This document shows, in pieces, positions 50,833 through 59,509 of a stretch of 64,000 nucleotides of DNA. The notes below the pieces were generated by a model. The model did not search any database. It saw nothing but the letters and a program-made list of their open reading frames with translations, and was not told the DNA's origin. Position numbers and translations under genes: made by a program. The stretch's first letter is position 1; each line of letters begins with the position of its first letter. The stretch is from Rhizobiaceae bacterium (lineage in GTDB: Bacteria > Pseudomonadota > Alphaproteobacteria > Rhizobiales > Rhizobiaceae): contig JAMLJB010000001.1 in the NCBI GenBank assembly GCA_023953835.1, positions 3,631,501 through 3,695,500 of the forward strand, written 5' to 3'.

Positions 50833-52650
50833 CTACGACCGAGCGCCCCCGCTCTCGTCGATAAGCACGGGAACGGTTTCGCCCCGCCACACATCGACCA
50901 GCCCGCGCGAGTTGATCTTGAGACGCCCGATGGATATCGGAAGCCCGGTGAAGGCCAGCGTGTGGAAGGGCGTTTCCAGCGGACAGCCAAGCTCGCGCAG
51001 GGCCGCGAACGCCGCCGCGATCTGCTCGCCCAGCGTATCGATGGACTCTTCGGACAAGAGGCCATAGAGCGGCAGCGGCACGCGCGCCGTCACCTTTCCA
51101 TCGTCCACGACCACAAAGCCGCCGCCCTGCTCGGCGCAGGCCCGGGCGGCGACCGCCATGTCCTCCGCATTGGCGCCAACGACCAGCAGATGCTGGTAGT
51201 GGGGATTGTAGGTGGAGGCCATCGCGCCCCTTATCAGGTTGAAGCCTTCGACAAACCCGACGCCCAGCTTGCCGGGGTCACCCGCATGCCGGTCGATTGC
51301 GGCGACCAGGTTGATCCCGCCCTCCAGCAGCGGCTGCGCGAGGCCATCCTTCACAGGCAGCCGCCTTTCCAGCGACCGCGTCACAATCGTGCCGTCGCCG
51401 ACGCCGATGACCCGCACCAGCACGCCGTTGGTCCCCGAAGGGACCTTGACGGAGAAGCTCTCGCTGCTGATGGCACCGATGGAGACGGTGTTGTAGGCGA
51501 AGTCCGGTCGCTTGACGGCGGCGCGGTCCTTGATGTCACGGCCCTCCTTGGCCACGATTTCGCCGGCGGCGATCACCGTGCCGATGTGGAATTGTTCAAT
51601 CGGTCCGTCCAGCAATATGATGTCTGCGCGGCGACCGGGAGCCAGCGCCCCGACATCGTCGTCGATCTGGTGGCATTCGGCGGAATTGATCGTCGCCATC
51701 TGTATGGCGGCGACGGGCGAAACCCCCTCCTCCATCGCAATGCGCACGCAATAGTCGATGCTGCCTCTGGACAGCAGGTCTACCGGAGAGAGTATGTCGG
51801 TGCAGAAAGACACGCGGCGAAGATCGGCGTTCTTTTCCACCAGATAGCTCAGAATGTTCCTCACATCGGAGACGCCGGACCCTTCGCGGGCGATCACATG
51901 GATTCCGGCGCGGATACGCGACAGCGCCTCCTCTCCCGAAATGGCTTCGTGGTCGTCGAGCCTGCGCACCCAGCCGCCCCACGCCTGCACCTCGTTTTCG
52001 CTCGCCTCCGATCCGTGGCCGCACACCTTGCCGCCATGCGACTGCACCGCGTCGACGAGGCGCACCATGCGCGGCTCGCCTCCGGTCAGGAACTTCACGA
52101 AACACTCGTTCAGGCCGTGGCATTCGTCCCACGCGGCCATTTCCTCCATCGCCGCGAGGTCGATGGTGCCGGTGTGGACGAAAGGTTCATCCTGATAGAG
52201 CGCGGGCATGGGCAGGACGAACACCGTATTCAGGCCGGTCGGCTCCGCCTCCCGCAGCGAGGCGCGGATGGCGTCCATGCCACGCACCACGGCCTCGCCG
52301 TAGAAATCCGTGATGATGCTCGTCACCCCGTGGCGAAAGAAGCCGCGCGCCACCTCGCTGATCGGCAGATGGCTTTCATAGGTGTGGATGTGCCCGTCGA
52401 TCAGCCCCGGGATGGCGATGCGGCCTTTTCCGTCGATCACCTGCGTATCCGGCCCGATGAGGTCGTCCACATCGCCCACGAAGGCGATGCGATTGCCTAC
52501 GATGGCGATGCCGCCCTCGAAAAAGGTTCCGCCGTGAACGTCGAGCACCTTCACGTCGGACAGCACCTTGTCCGCAGGCTCGCGCTTCAGAGCCACCGCC
52601 AGACGGCGATCCCGGTTCGAACGTTCAACCGCAGACAGACTCTTGGCCAC
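50833..52650 (-). CDS. Adenine-deaminase-like amidohydrolase
   Basis: 605 residues; GTG start. N-terminal amidohydrolase barrel with metal motif GLIDGHIHTYESHL (about 82-95), a second metal-site His in VCGHGSEASENEV (about 210), NAECHQIDDDVGALAPGRRADIILL, and the C-terminal adenine deaminase domain (about 425-600, NPHYQHLLVVGANAEDMAVAARACAEQGGGFVVVDDGKV, PISIGRLKINSRGLVDV). True Ade deaminates adenine to hypoxanthine. Here the neighbours (sugar-type ABC importer, ester hydrolase, BKACE, alcohol oxidase) do not point to purine salvage, so it probably acts on another cyclic amide or amine. Confidence 0.85.
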   Translation of the reverse strand: MAKSLSAVERSNRDRRLAVALKREPADKVLSDVKVLDVHGGTFFEGGIAIVGNRIAFVGDVDDLIGPDTQVIDGKGRIAIPGLIDGHIHTYESHLPISEVARGFFRHGVTSIITDFYGEAVVRGMDAIRASLREAEPTGLNTVFVLPMPALYQDEPFVHTGTIDLAAMEEMAAWDECHGLNECFVKFLTGGEPRMVRLVDAVQSHGGKVCGHGSEASENEVQAWGGWVRRLDDHEAISGEEALSRIRAGIHVIAREGSGVSDVRNILSYLVEKNADLRRVSFCTDILSPVDLLSRGSIDYCVRIAMEEGVSPVAAIQMATINSAECHQIDDDVGALAPGRRADIILLDGPIEQFHIGTVIAAGEIVAKEGRDIKDRAAVKRPDFAYNTVSIGAISSESFSVKVPSGTNGVLVRVIGVGDGTIVTRSLERRLPVKDGLAQPLLEGGINLVAAIDRHAGDPGKLGVGFVEGFNLIRGAMASTYNPHYQHLLVVGANAEDMAVAARACAEQGGGFVVVDDGKVTARVPLPLYGLLSEESIDTLGEQIAAAFAALRELGCPLETPFHTLAFTGLPISIGRLKINSRGLVDVWRGETVPVLIDESGGARS

Positions 52651-52671
52651 TGGAAACCCCTCTTGTTCGGA

Positions 52672-53874
52672 TCAATGCTTCGATGTTCGACGTGCAATCG
52701 GCCGTTCAACCGTCGCGGCGCGCTTGCCTTCTCCAGACGCAACCACCCGGCCGCACTGCACCGTGGCGATGCGCGCTCCACTTGAGGCGTCGAACAGGTG
52801 GGCGGTGCGCGGCAGGAAACGGATCGGACCCTTGACGTCGCGCTCCGCAATCCGCACGCGGATGTCCGCCGATATTTGCGCGCCCTTGAGCGCGGGGTCC
52901 AAGGTCGCCACCACGAATTTTTCGGCGCCCCGGTTCTCGATCAGGGAAACGCCGCATTCGATCCCGTCCGGGACAAAATCGACATCCTCGGCGCGGAAGG
53001 CAAAGACGACCTTCCTGCTGCCGTCCTGCTTCAGGTCCGCGCCCTTCACCTCGATCGTGGTGCCTGCGCCGCCGAACCGGAACCTCGTGACCGCATCCTG
53101 CTGGATGAGGTCGCCGCCGAACTCGTTGATTTTCGGAGAACCCACGAACCGTGCACAAAACAGCGTTGCGGGACGGTCATAGATTTCCTCCGGCTCGCCA
53201 AGCTGTTCGACGCGCCCCTCATTCATCACCGCGATCCGGTCGGCCATCACCATCGCTTCGACCTGATCGTGGGTCACATAGATCGTCGTCACGCCCAGAC
53301 GCTGCTGCAATTCGCGCAGTTCGACCCGCACATGCTCGCGAATCTGGGCATCGAGATTGCTCAGCGGCTCGTCCATCAGCAGCACATGCGCATCACGCGT
53401 TATGGCCCGCGCCACGGCGACGCGCTGGCGCTGGCCGCCGGAGAGTGCTGCGGGCTTTCGGTCAAGGTAAGGCTCGATGCCGAGCATGGCGGCAGCGGCG
53501 CGCACGCGCTTCTCGATCTCCGCGCGCGGGATTTTGCGGATTCGCATGTTGTAGGCGATGTTGTCGTGCACGCTCAGGTGCGGATAGAGCGCATAGTCCT
53601 GAAACACCATTCCGACGCTGCGATGCGCCGGTTCGGCGTCATTCACGCGCTTGTCGTCAAAGAGAATGTCGCCGCTGTCGAGCGATTCCAGCCCCGCAAT
53701 AGAGCGCAGGAGAGTGGTCTTGCCCGAACCGGAAGGGCCAAGCAGGACCAGCAATTCGCCGTGCTCCGCCACCAGCGATATGTCGGCCAGCGCGAGATGG
53801 CCGCCGCCCCCGCCAAATTTCTTCCTTGCATCTCTTATGTGTACGCGCACCGACAAATCCTCATCGCACTGCAC
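52672..53874 (-). CDS. ABC transporter ATP-binding protein, CUT1/MalK-UgpC type
   Basis: 400 residues. Walker A GPSGSGKTT (46-54), Q-loop VFQDYALYPHLSVHDNIAYNMRI, signature LSGGQRQRVAVARAI, Walker B VLLMDEPLSNLDAQI, H-loop VTHDQVEAM; the C-terminal third (about 250-380) is the MalK-type TOBE regulatory domain. It overlaps the permease gene by 14 nt; a GTG at 53850 would remove the overlap. It energises uptake through the two permeases upstream. Confidence 0.95.
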   Translation of the reverse strand: MQCDEDLSVRVHIRDARKKFGGGGGHLALADISLVAEHGELLVLLGPSGSGKTTLLRSIAGLESLDSGDILFDDKRVNDAEPAHRSVGMVFQDYALYPHLSVHDNIAYNMRIRKIPRAEIEKRVRAAAAMLGIEPYLDRKPAALSGGQRQRVAVARAITRDAHVLLMDEPLSNLDAQIREHVRVELRELQQRLGVTTIYVTHDQVEAMVMADRIAVMNEGRVEQLGEPEEIYDRPATLFCARFVGSPKINEFGGDLIQQDAVTRFRFGGAGTTIEVKGADLKQDGSRKVVFAFRAEDVDFVPDGIECGVSLIENRGAEKFVVATLDPALKGAQISADIRVRIAERDVKGPIRFLPRTAHLFDASSGARIATVQCGRVVASGEGKRAATVERPIARRTSKH

Positions 53875-54688
53875 CGAGCGTCAGGCCCCGGACAAGGGAG
53901 CGCTGGAGAAAATAGGTCACAACCAGAAGCGGCAGCAGCAACAGCAAGGCGGCGGCGGCCATCGGACCCCACTCCACCGAGTGTTCCGTCAGGAATTGCG
54001 ACATGCCGATCGGCACCGTCTTGGTTTGGCTGCCGGTCAGGATCAGGGCCAGCGTGAACTCGTTCCACACTTCGAGGAAGCAGAAGGTTCCGGCCACCGC
54101 GATTGCGGGCCGCATCAGCGGCAGCACCATGTCGCGAAACACCTGCCACCTGTTCGCGCCGTCGATCCGCGCAGCCTCGTCTATCGAACGCGGAATGTCC
54201 TGCGCGAAGCCGTAGAGCAGCCACACGGCCAGCGGCAGGGTGAGCGGCAGGTAGGCGAGGATCAGGCCCGGAAATGTGTCGATCAGGCCGACCTGCGAAT
54301 AGAGCACATAGTAGGGAATGACGATTGCGATGGGCGGCAACATGCGCAGGTTGAGAATCCACATCAGCAGCGGGTTCCTCGCCCGAAATCGGAAGCGCGT
54401 GATGCCGTAGACCAGCAGCGTTGCGAAAACGAGCGTGATCGCCGTTGCCCCGCTGGCGATAATCAGGCTGTTCAGGGCGTTGCGAAGAATGCCGAACTTG
54501 TAGATCGCAAGCGAGAAATTCTCGAAGGTCGGCTCAAAGATGAAGGTCGGCGTCTGCACGAACAGTTGCGACTGCGTCTTGAGTGCGACATTCACCAGCC
54601 AGTAGACCGGGGTCAGCCAAGCCGCCACGACCAGGACGAAAAGCGCGATCTTGGTGTTGCGGAACCTTGTTTCGGGACCCGTGCTCAT
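53861..54688 (-). CDS. CUT1 ABC transporter permease (MalG/UgpE type)
   Basis: 275 residues, about six membrane helices: ALFVLVVAAWLTPVYWLVNVAL (about 13-34), ALNSLIIASGATAITLVFATLLVYGITRF and the EAA loop ARIDGANRWQVFRDMVLPLMRPAIAVAGTFCFLEVWNEFTLALIL. The ATG overlaps the stop of the other permease gene as ATGA. The periplasmic segment after helix 1 (KTQSQLFVQTPTFIFEPTFENF) is standard for carbohydrate permeases. Confidence 0.95.
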   Translation of the reverse strand: MSTGPETRFRNTKIALFVLVVAAWLTPVYWLVNVALKTQSQLFVQTPTFIFEPTFENFSLAIYKFGILRNALNSLIIASGATAITLVFATLLVYGITRFRFRARNPLLMWILNLRMLPPIAIVIPYYVLYSQVGLIDTFPGLILAYLPLTLPLAVWLLYGFAQDIPRSIDEAARIDGANRWQVFRDMVLPLMRPAIAVAGTFCFLEVWNEFTLALILTGSQTKTVPIGMSQFLTEHSVEWGPMAAAALLLLLPLLVVTYFLQRSLVRGLTLGAVR

Positions 54689-55581
54689 GCCTTTTCCTCA
54701 CGGAACAGGAACCGCAGCAGCAGAAGCGCGAGGATCGAAATGATGTTCATCAGGACGAAGGCGGCAGCGCTCGCCTTTCCCATCAACAACTGGGAAAAGC
54801 CCACTTCCCATGGATAGAACCCGGCCAGCATGGTGGACCGCCCCGGCCCGCCGCGCGTCATCACATAGACCAGTCCGAAGGTCTTGAAGACATCGATGAA
54901 GCGCAGCAGAAACACGATCCCGACCACGTTCCACATCATCGGCAGCTCGATGGTCAGCAGGCGACGCAGCCGCCCCGCGCCGTCGAGCCGCGCGGCGGCA
55001 ACCACATTGGCCGGAAGCCCCTGCAGCGCCGACAGAAAGACAATCGCCACGAAAGGCGTCCACTGCCAGATTTCCGCGATGCCCACGGAAGGCAGCGCAA
55101 GCGTGCTGCTCGACAGCCACAGGATCGGATCGATGCCGAGCAGACCGAGCACATAATTCACCACACCGATCGACGGCTGGAACATCAGGCTCCACAACAG
55201 GCCGACCATGATCGGCACCATCAGCATCGGCGTCAGGAAAGCCGTGCGCAGGATGCGCGCGCCCCGGAACTCGCGATTGAGAATGACCGCCAGCGCCAGT
55301 CCGAGCACAAGCTCGATCAGCACCACGACCACGGTATAGACGAGCGTGCGCAACATAGCGCCTGTAAACAGCGTATCCGTCAGGACGGAGACGTACATCC
55401 CCAGCCCGACGAAACGCTTGACACCCGACAACAGGCTCCAGTGATGGAGACTGTTGTAGATGAGCTGGACGGTCGGGACGACAATGATGATCGCCAGCAC
55501 GGCAAGGGGCGGAACAACGAAACCTATCCAAGAGTTTCGCAGCCGGCCCTCGCCTTTTTCACTGTTCGCCGATGCTGTCAC
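54685..55581 (-). CDS. CUT1 ABC transporter permease (MalF/UgpA type)
   Basis: 298 residues; GTG start. Six predicted helices: FVVPPLAVLAIIIVVPTVQLIYNSL (about 18-42), LRTLVYTVVVVLIELVLGLALAVIL, AFLTPMLMVPIMVGLLWSLMF and the EAA loop ALQGLPANVVAAARLDGAGRLRRLLTIELPMMWNVVGIVFLLRFIDVFKTFGLVYVMTRGGPG. It pairs with the MalG-type permease that follows with a 4-nt overlap. The binding-protein gene lies 36 nt upstream. Confidence 0.95.
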   Translation of the reverse strand: MTASANSEKGEGRLRNSWIGFVVPPLAVLAIIIVVPTVQLIYNSLHHWSLLSGVKRFVGLGMYVSVLTDTLFTGAMLRTLVYTVVVVLIELVLGLALAVILNREFRGARILRTAFLTPMLMVPIMVGLLWSLMFQPSIGVVNYVLGLLGIDPILWLSSSTLALPSVGIAEIWQWTPFVAIVFLSALQGLPANVVAAARLDGAGRLRRLLTIELPMMWNVVGIVFLLRFIDVFKTFGLVYVMTRGGPGRSTMLAGFYPWEVGFSQLLMGKASAAAFVLMNIISILALLLLRFLFREEKA

Positions 55582-55617
55582 GACCGCCGTCTTTGCTCAA
55601 TTTAATTCAGCAGAATC

Positions 55618-56943
55618 TTATAGATATCCTGCATCCTTCAACTGCTTGGCGAAGGCGTCATTGGCATTTTGCAAACCCTGATCCGCCGAAACCGTGCCGG
55701 TCAGAATATCCGCGACATGGTTCCCGAGTTCCACCAGGAACTGATAGGATTCCGGGATCGCCGGGAACGGATGCCCCTGCGCCAGCACCTTCTGGAGCGT
55801 CGGGAAATACCTGCCGATCTTGACGTTCTCAGGATCGTTGAGCGCGCTCGACCGGGCGGGTTGGCCCTGGTTCGCGACGAAGGTGCGCATGACCTCCGAA
55901 CTGGTCGCATAGCCGACCCACTTGGCAGCCGCCGCCTTGTCGGGAGCCCAACTCGCGATCATGTAAGCCTGCCCGCCGAGGCAGGGTGCGGCCGGATGGT
56001 CGCCGCCGTCCGGCGGCACGGTCGTCTCGATCTGGTCGGCGGTCTTGATCTTCGCTGCGTCGGTGAGGTCCGAGCGGCCCCATTCGAGCGGCGCCCATGC
56101 CGCGACGCCGCTGGCGATCACCTGCGCGGTGTCGTCCTCGCCGGCGTTGATCGTGCCCGGATCGGCATAAGGCATCAGGTCCAGCATGATCTGGATAGCC
56201 TTCTTCGCCGCGTCGGTGTTCAGCATCGGGTTGAAGTCTGCGTCCCAATATTCGCCGCCATAGGAGAACAGGATGCTCGAGAAATGTGCGCCCGCATACT
56301 CGCCGCGCCGCAGGCTGGCGGTATAGCCGTAAACGCCGTCCTTGGTCAGCGCCTTGGCCACCGCCACCGCATCTTCCCACTTCTGCGGCGGCGTTACGCC
56401 CGCAGCCTCGAAGAGGTCCTTGCGGTAGAACGACCACTGCGCGTTGGAATCGTTGGGAATGGCGTAGAGCTTGCCCTTGTAGCGCCATGTGTCGAGATAT
56501 TTCGCTGGGATGTCCTTCTCGATTTCGGCGATCTGCTCAGGCGTGAACACCTCGTCGAAGGGGACGATCTTGCCGGTTGCCGCGAAGGCGTAGAGAAGGT
56601 TGGTAATGCCCGTGAACACCTCGAGGTTTGCCGCGTTGGACGCGACTTCGGTGGAGAGCTTCGGGAAGTAGTTCTGCACCGGCACCGTTTCCATCACCAC
56701 CTGAAGGTCCGGGTTCTTGGCATTGAAATCGGTGATGAGCGCCGCGTTGGGGGTTCCGAACCGCGCACCCGCCGAGGTCTGGAAGTTGAGCGTCGTGGCT
56801 GCATTTGCCTGCGAGCCTCGCCCAAACACCGCGCCGAGGGCTGCCGCAGTGCCCAGAGCCGCCGTGCCCTTGAGCACCGAGCGCCTCGACGCGCTGCCGA
56901 ACTGCATCATCCCATTGGTCAGAAATTCCTTTTGCCTGCTCAT
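55618..56943 (-). CDS. Extracellular solute-binding protein of CUT1 ABC transporter, Tat-exported
   Basis: 441 residues from MSRQKEFLTNGMMQFGSASR, with AAGGGG upstream. The N-terminus holds a twin-arginine signal (SRRSVLKG) and the hydrophobic TAALGTAAALGAVFG, so the protein is exported folded, possibly with metal or cofactor. SBP family 1 body: FNAKNPDLQVVMETVPVQNYFPKLSTEVASN, WRYKGKLYAIPNDSNAQWSFYRKDLFEAAGVTPPQKWEDAV. The ligand pocket cannot be read. The IclR gene starts upstream with a 46-nt gap. Confidence 0.94.
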   Translation of the reverse strand: MSRQKEFLTNGMMQFGSASRRSVLKGTAALGTAAALGAVFGRGSQANAATTLNFQTSAGARFGTPNAALITDFNAKNPDLQVVMETVPVQNYFPKLSTEVASNAANLEVFTGITNLLYAFAATGKIVPFDEVFTPEQIAEIEKDIPAKYLDTWRYKGKLYAIPNDSNAQWSFYRKDLFEAAGVTPPQKWEDAVAVAKALTKDGVYGYTASLRRGEYAGAHFSSILFSYGGEYWDADFNPMLNTDAAKKAIQIMLDLMPYADPGTINAGEDDTAQVIASGVAAWAPLEWGRSDLTDAAKIKTADQIETTVPPDGGDHPAAPCLGGQAYMIASWAPDKAAAAKWVGYATSSEVMRTFVANQGQPARSSALNDPENVKIGRYFPTLQKVLAQGHPFPAIPESYQFLVELGNHVADILTGTVSADQGLQNANDAFAKQLKDAGYL

Positions 56944-56989
56944 TGTTATTCCCCTTTTTACGTTGACACGCGATTTTTGTTTGATCTGC

Positions 56990-57808
56990 CTATTCGTGGC
57001 TTCGGACACGCACAGCCAGGCGGTGAGAGATCACCTCCGCTGTGTGACGCAGCACATCCACCTGCTCCAGAAGCGGCTCGATTGCCTGGCTGCTGATGCC
57101 GATTGCGCCGATGACACCACCGTCGCCGAAAATCGGGGCGGCGACGCAGCAGGACCCGATCTCATGCTCCTGCCGGTCCAGCGCGTAGCCCCGCCCTCGC
57201 GTCTCCGCGAGTTCCTCATGGAGCTTGATGGCCGTCGTGATCGAATTCGGCGTGGACGCAATGAGCGGCTCGGCGCACAGGATGCGCTCGACTTCCACCG
57301 GAGGGAGGTGCGCGAGAATGGCCTTGCCCAATGAGGAGCAGTGCGCGGGCGCAGTCTTTCCGAAACGCGTGTAGATGGTGGGAAGCGACGGCTTCTCCAC
57401 GCCCGCGATGTAGAGCACCTTGTGGCGATGAATGATGCCGAGATTGGTGCGCTCGCCCGTCAGTTCCGCCAGTGACTCCAGATGCGGCAGCGATTCAAGG
57501 CGCAACCGGTTGCTGTCGAGAAGGCTGGCGGACAGCATCAGCACCGAATGACCGATCGACAGCCGTCCCGACTGGACGTCCTGCGTGACATATCCCTCGG
57601 CGATGAGCGTGTTCACGATGCGGTAGGCCGTCGGCCTGCTGATCCCGACCGCAATCGCCACTTCGGCAATTCTCGGCGGCGTCCTTGAACTGCCTATGCA
57701 TTCAAGCACGGCCAGAGCCTTGCGCAGGCTCCGAACGGCGCCCGTGTCGTCATCCAACTGCGATAGTGTGGGTTCACGTTTCAACTTTTTTGTCCGTATT
57801 GTGGACAC
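56990..57808 (-). CDS. IclR-family transcriptional regulator, probable controller of the catabolic cluster
   Basis: 272 residues; GTG start without a clear Shine-Dalgarno, so a start further in (TTG at residue 7) is possible. Winged HTH: LRKALAVLECIGSSRTPPRIAEVAIAVGISRPTAYRIVNTLIAEGYV (about 28-74). IclR effector domain: LGIIHRHKVLYIAGVEKPS, APAHCSSLGKAILAHL, RGRGYALDRQEHEIGSCCVAAPIFGDGGVIGAIGIS. First gene of the same-strand run that continues with the ABC importer and enzymes. Ligand unknown. Confidence 0.92.
   Translation of the reverse strand: MSTIRTKKLKREPTLSQLDDDTGAVRSLRKALAVLECIGSSRTPPRIAEVAIAVGISRPTAYRIVNTLIAEGYVTQDVQSGRLSIGHSVLMLSASLLDSNRLRLESLPHLESLAELTGERTNLGIIHRHKVLYIAGVEKPSLPTIYTRFGKTAPAHCSSLGKAILAHLPPVEVERILCAEPLIASTPNSITTAIKLHEELAETRGRGYALDRQEHEIGSCCVAAPIFGDGGVIGAIGISSQAIEPLLEQVDVLRHTAEVISHRLAVRVRSHE
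57791..57807. promoter_or_regulatory. Palindrome at the IclR start, candidate operator
   Basis: TGTCC (57791-57795), 7 nt, GGACA (57803-57807): a perfect 5-bp inverted repeat over the presumed GTG start, with TTGACA (minus strand, 57811-57816) directly beside it. Spacing and position suit an autoregulatory IclR-type site. Confidence 0.35.
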
Positions 57809-57989
57809 TATGTCAACATTCTACGGCTAAACGATTTGCTGTCAACCGCCGCGTGCATTCACGACACAGCTTCTTGTCCAGATGGCAAAATGGGGCTTCC
57901 CGCGACGCTCTCAGGCGGTCGCGGCCGGGCTTTTGGAAGATGCCTAAATACTGCTCAAACAACCCGCCTCAAAAGGCGAGGTCGCGCGG

Positions 57990-58499
57990 TCAGGTGCGCG
58001 CGAGCCTGTTCATTGCGCCGCTGCCGGGAAAGAAGCGCCGGTAGGCGAGCCATCCGAGGATGATCGCAGCCAGCAGCACCAGTCCCTGAACGACGGCAAA
58101 CGGCGGCTCGTTTCCGTTCGGCGCGAGAGTGTGCAGGGCCGGTATCTTCAGGAACGACTGCACCACCAGCACAAAGACGTTCAGGTAGAGCGACAGCACC
58201 GCCGTCACGACATAGATGCCGCGCCATGCGCCATGCATCTTCTGGACATAGCGGGCGACGAGGCAGGCGATCATCACCAGCGTCCCGATCACGCCGACCC
58301 CGAGCGCGGGCGTGAAGCCGGTGATCGGAAACAGGAACCCGGTCAGGTTGGTCAAGAGCGTCGTGACAAGGAAGATCGCCGTCAGCCCCTCCATGGTGCG
58401 GGACTTCAAGAGACCCCAGACGACCAGCAACCCCGTTACGATTCCGACAAGGCTGATCAGGACATGGATGTCCTGAAGCAACGACACTCCAAAAAACAT
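57990..58499 (-). CDS. Hypothetical membrane protein, five helices
   Basis: 169 residues. Hydrophobic segments: HVLISLVGIVTGLLVVWGLL (about 12-31), GLTAIFLVTTLLTNLTGFLFPI (38-59), LGVGVIGTLVMIACLVARYV (65-85), IYVVTAVLSLYLNVFVLVVQSFL (about 94-117) and VVQGLVLLAAIILGWLAYRRFF (about 138-159). No family recognised. It stands alone between the IclR gene and a divergent phosphoesterase gene. Confidence 0.8.
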   Translation of the reverse strand: MFFGVSLLQDIHVLISLVGIVTGLLVVWGLLKSRTMEGLTAIFLVTTLLTNLTGFLFPITGFTPALGVGVIGTLVMIACLVARYVQKMHGAWRGIYVVTAVLSLYLNVFVLVVQSFLKIPALHTLAPNGNEPPFAVVQGLVLLAAIILGWLAYRRFFPGSGAMNRLART

Positions 58500-58662
58500 G
58501 GGATCCCTCCGACCGCATGAATTTCCATTGCCCGCTGCGGCATTCTAGACGAGTCCGGCTTTGACCGACAGCGCAATCTTGGAGGCGCAACCACGATCCC
58601 CGCCAGCTTCAAGAATGGGCTATGTCATTCTGCTGTCATCACTTCGCTGCCAAAAGCAGCAC

Positions 58663-59499
58663 ATGAACGCAAGAGCGACCATCGATTCTTCGGATCCAGC
58701 ACCGACCGCCCGGTATCGGAGCATCTTCATCTCCGATGTGCATCTGGGCACCAAGGGTGCGCAGGCCGACGCACTGCTCGAATTCCTGCGTGAGCACGAT
58801 GCCGAAACGATCTACCTCGTCGGCGACATCATCGACGGATGGCGGCTGCGCTCCTCCTGGTACTGGCCGCAGTCCCACAACGATGTCATCCAGAAGCTCT
58901 TGCGCAAGGTGCGCAAAGGCGGGCGGCTCATTTACATTCCCGGCAATCATGACGAGTTCCTGCGTGAGTTCTGCGGCCTGAGCTTCGGCAATATCGAGGT
59001 GAGCGATACGGCGGTGCATGTGGCCGCGGACGGCAAGCGCTACCTCGTGATCCACGGCGACCTGTTCGATCTCGTGGTCCGCCACGCGCGCTGGCTCGCT
59101 TTCCTCGGCGACTGGGCATACCGCGCAGCAATGGCGATTTCGAACCGCATCAACGTCGTGCGGCGAAGGCTCGGCTTCACCTACTGGTCGCTCTCGGCCT
59201 GGGCGAAGGCGCGCGTCAAGAATGCGGTGAATTTCATCGGACAGTTCGAGGAAACACTCGCGGCGGAGGCCGAGCGGCATAATGTCGACGGCGTGATCTG
59301 CGGCCACATCCACTCAGCCGCCATGCGCGACATCAACGGCCTGATCTATCTCAATACGGGCGACTGGGTCGAAAGCTGCACCGCGCTGGTCGAGCACCGG
59401 GACGGGCGCATGGAGATCATCAACTGGCAAACACACAGCCGGGTTCTCAACGGTGCCCGGGAACAACCGGCGGCCCTGCCCTGGCGGCGGGCGGCCTGA
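58663..59499 (+). CDS. UDP-2,3-diacylglucosamine diphosphatase-like metallophosphoesterase
   Basis: 278 residues from MNARATIDSS. Calcineurin-like motifs: ISDVHLGTKG (D25, H27), VGDIIDGWRLRSSWYW (GD), IPGNHDEFLREF (GNHD), LVIHGDLFDLVV and GHIHSAAM (GHxH), so the di-metal site is complete. It resembles LpxH-type enzymes more than generic phosphodiesterases but belongs to the rhizobial clade found next to a GT4 glycosyltransferase, where the role may be in another glycolipid. The open frame continues 34 codons upstream from a TTG without support. The GT4 gene starts 10 nt after its stop. Confidence 0.88.
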   Translation: MNARATIDSSDPAPTARYRSIFISDVHLGTKGAQADALLEFLREHDAETIYLVGDIIDGWRLRSSWYWPQSHNDVIQKLLRKVRKGGRLIYIPGNHDEFLREFCGLSFGNIEVSDTAVHVAADGKRYLVIHGDLFDLVVRHARWLAFLGDWAYRAAMAISNRINVVRRRLGFTYWSLSAWAKARVKNAVNFIGQFEETLAAEAERHNVDGVICGHIHSAAMRDINGLIYLNTGDWVESCTALVEHRDGRMEIINWQTHSRVLNGAREQPAALPWRRAA

Positions 59500-59509
59500 A
59501 AAGCGCCCA

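Noticed and set aside
50032..52785. 917-codon plus-strand frame opposite the amidohydrolase and CocE genes
   Set aside because: Longest open frame in the window but it has no recognisable domain and is antisense to well-supported enzymes.
46562..57808. Purine salvage locus, from the adenine-deaminase-like gene
   Set aside because: No purine transporter, xanthine dehydrogenase or other purine gene is present; the neighbours are of carbohydrate-uptake and acid-degradation types.
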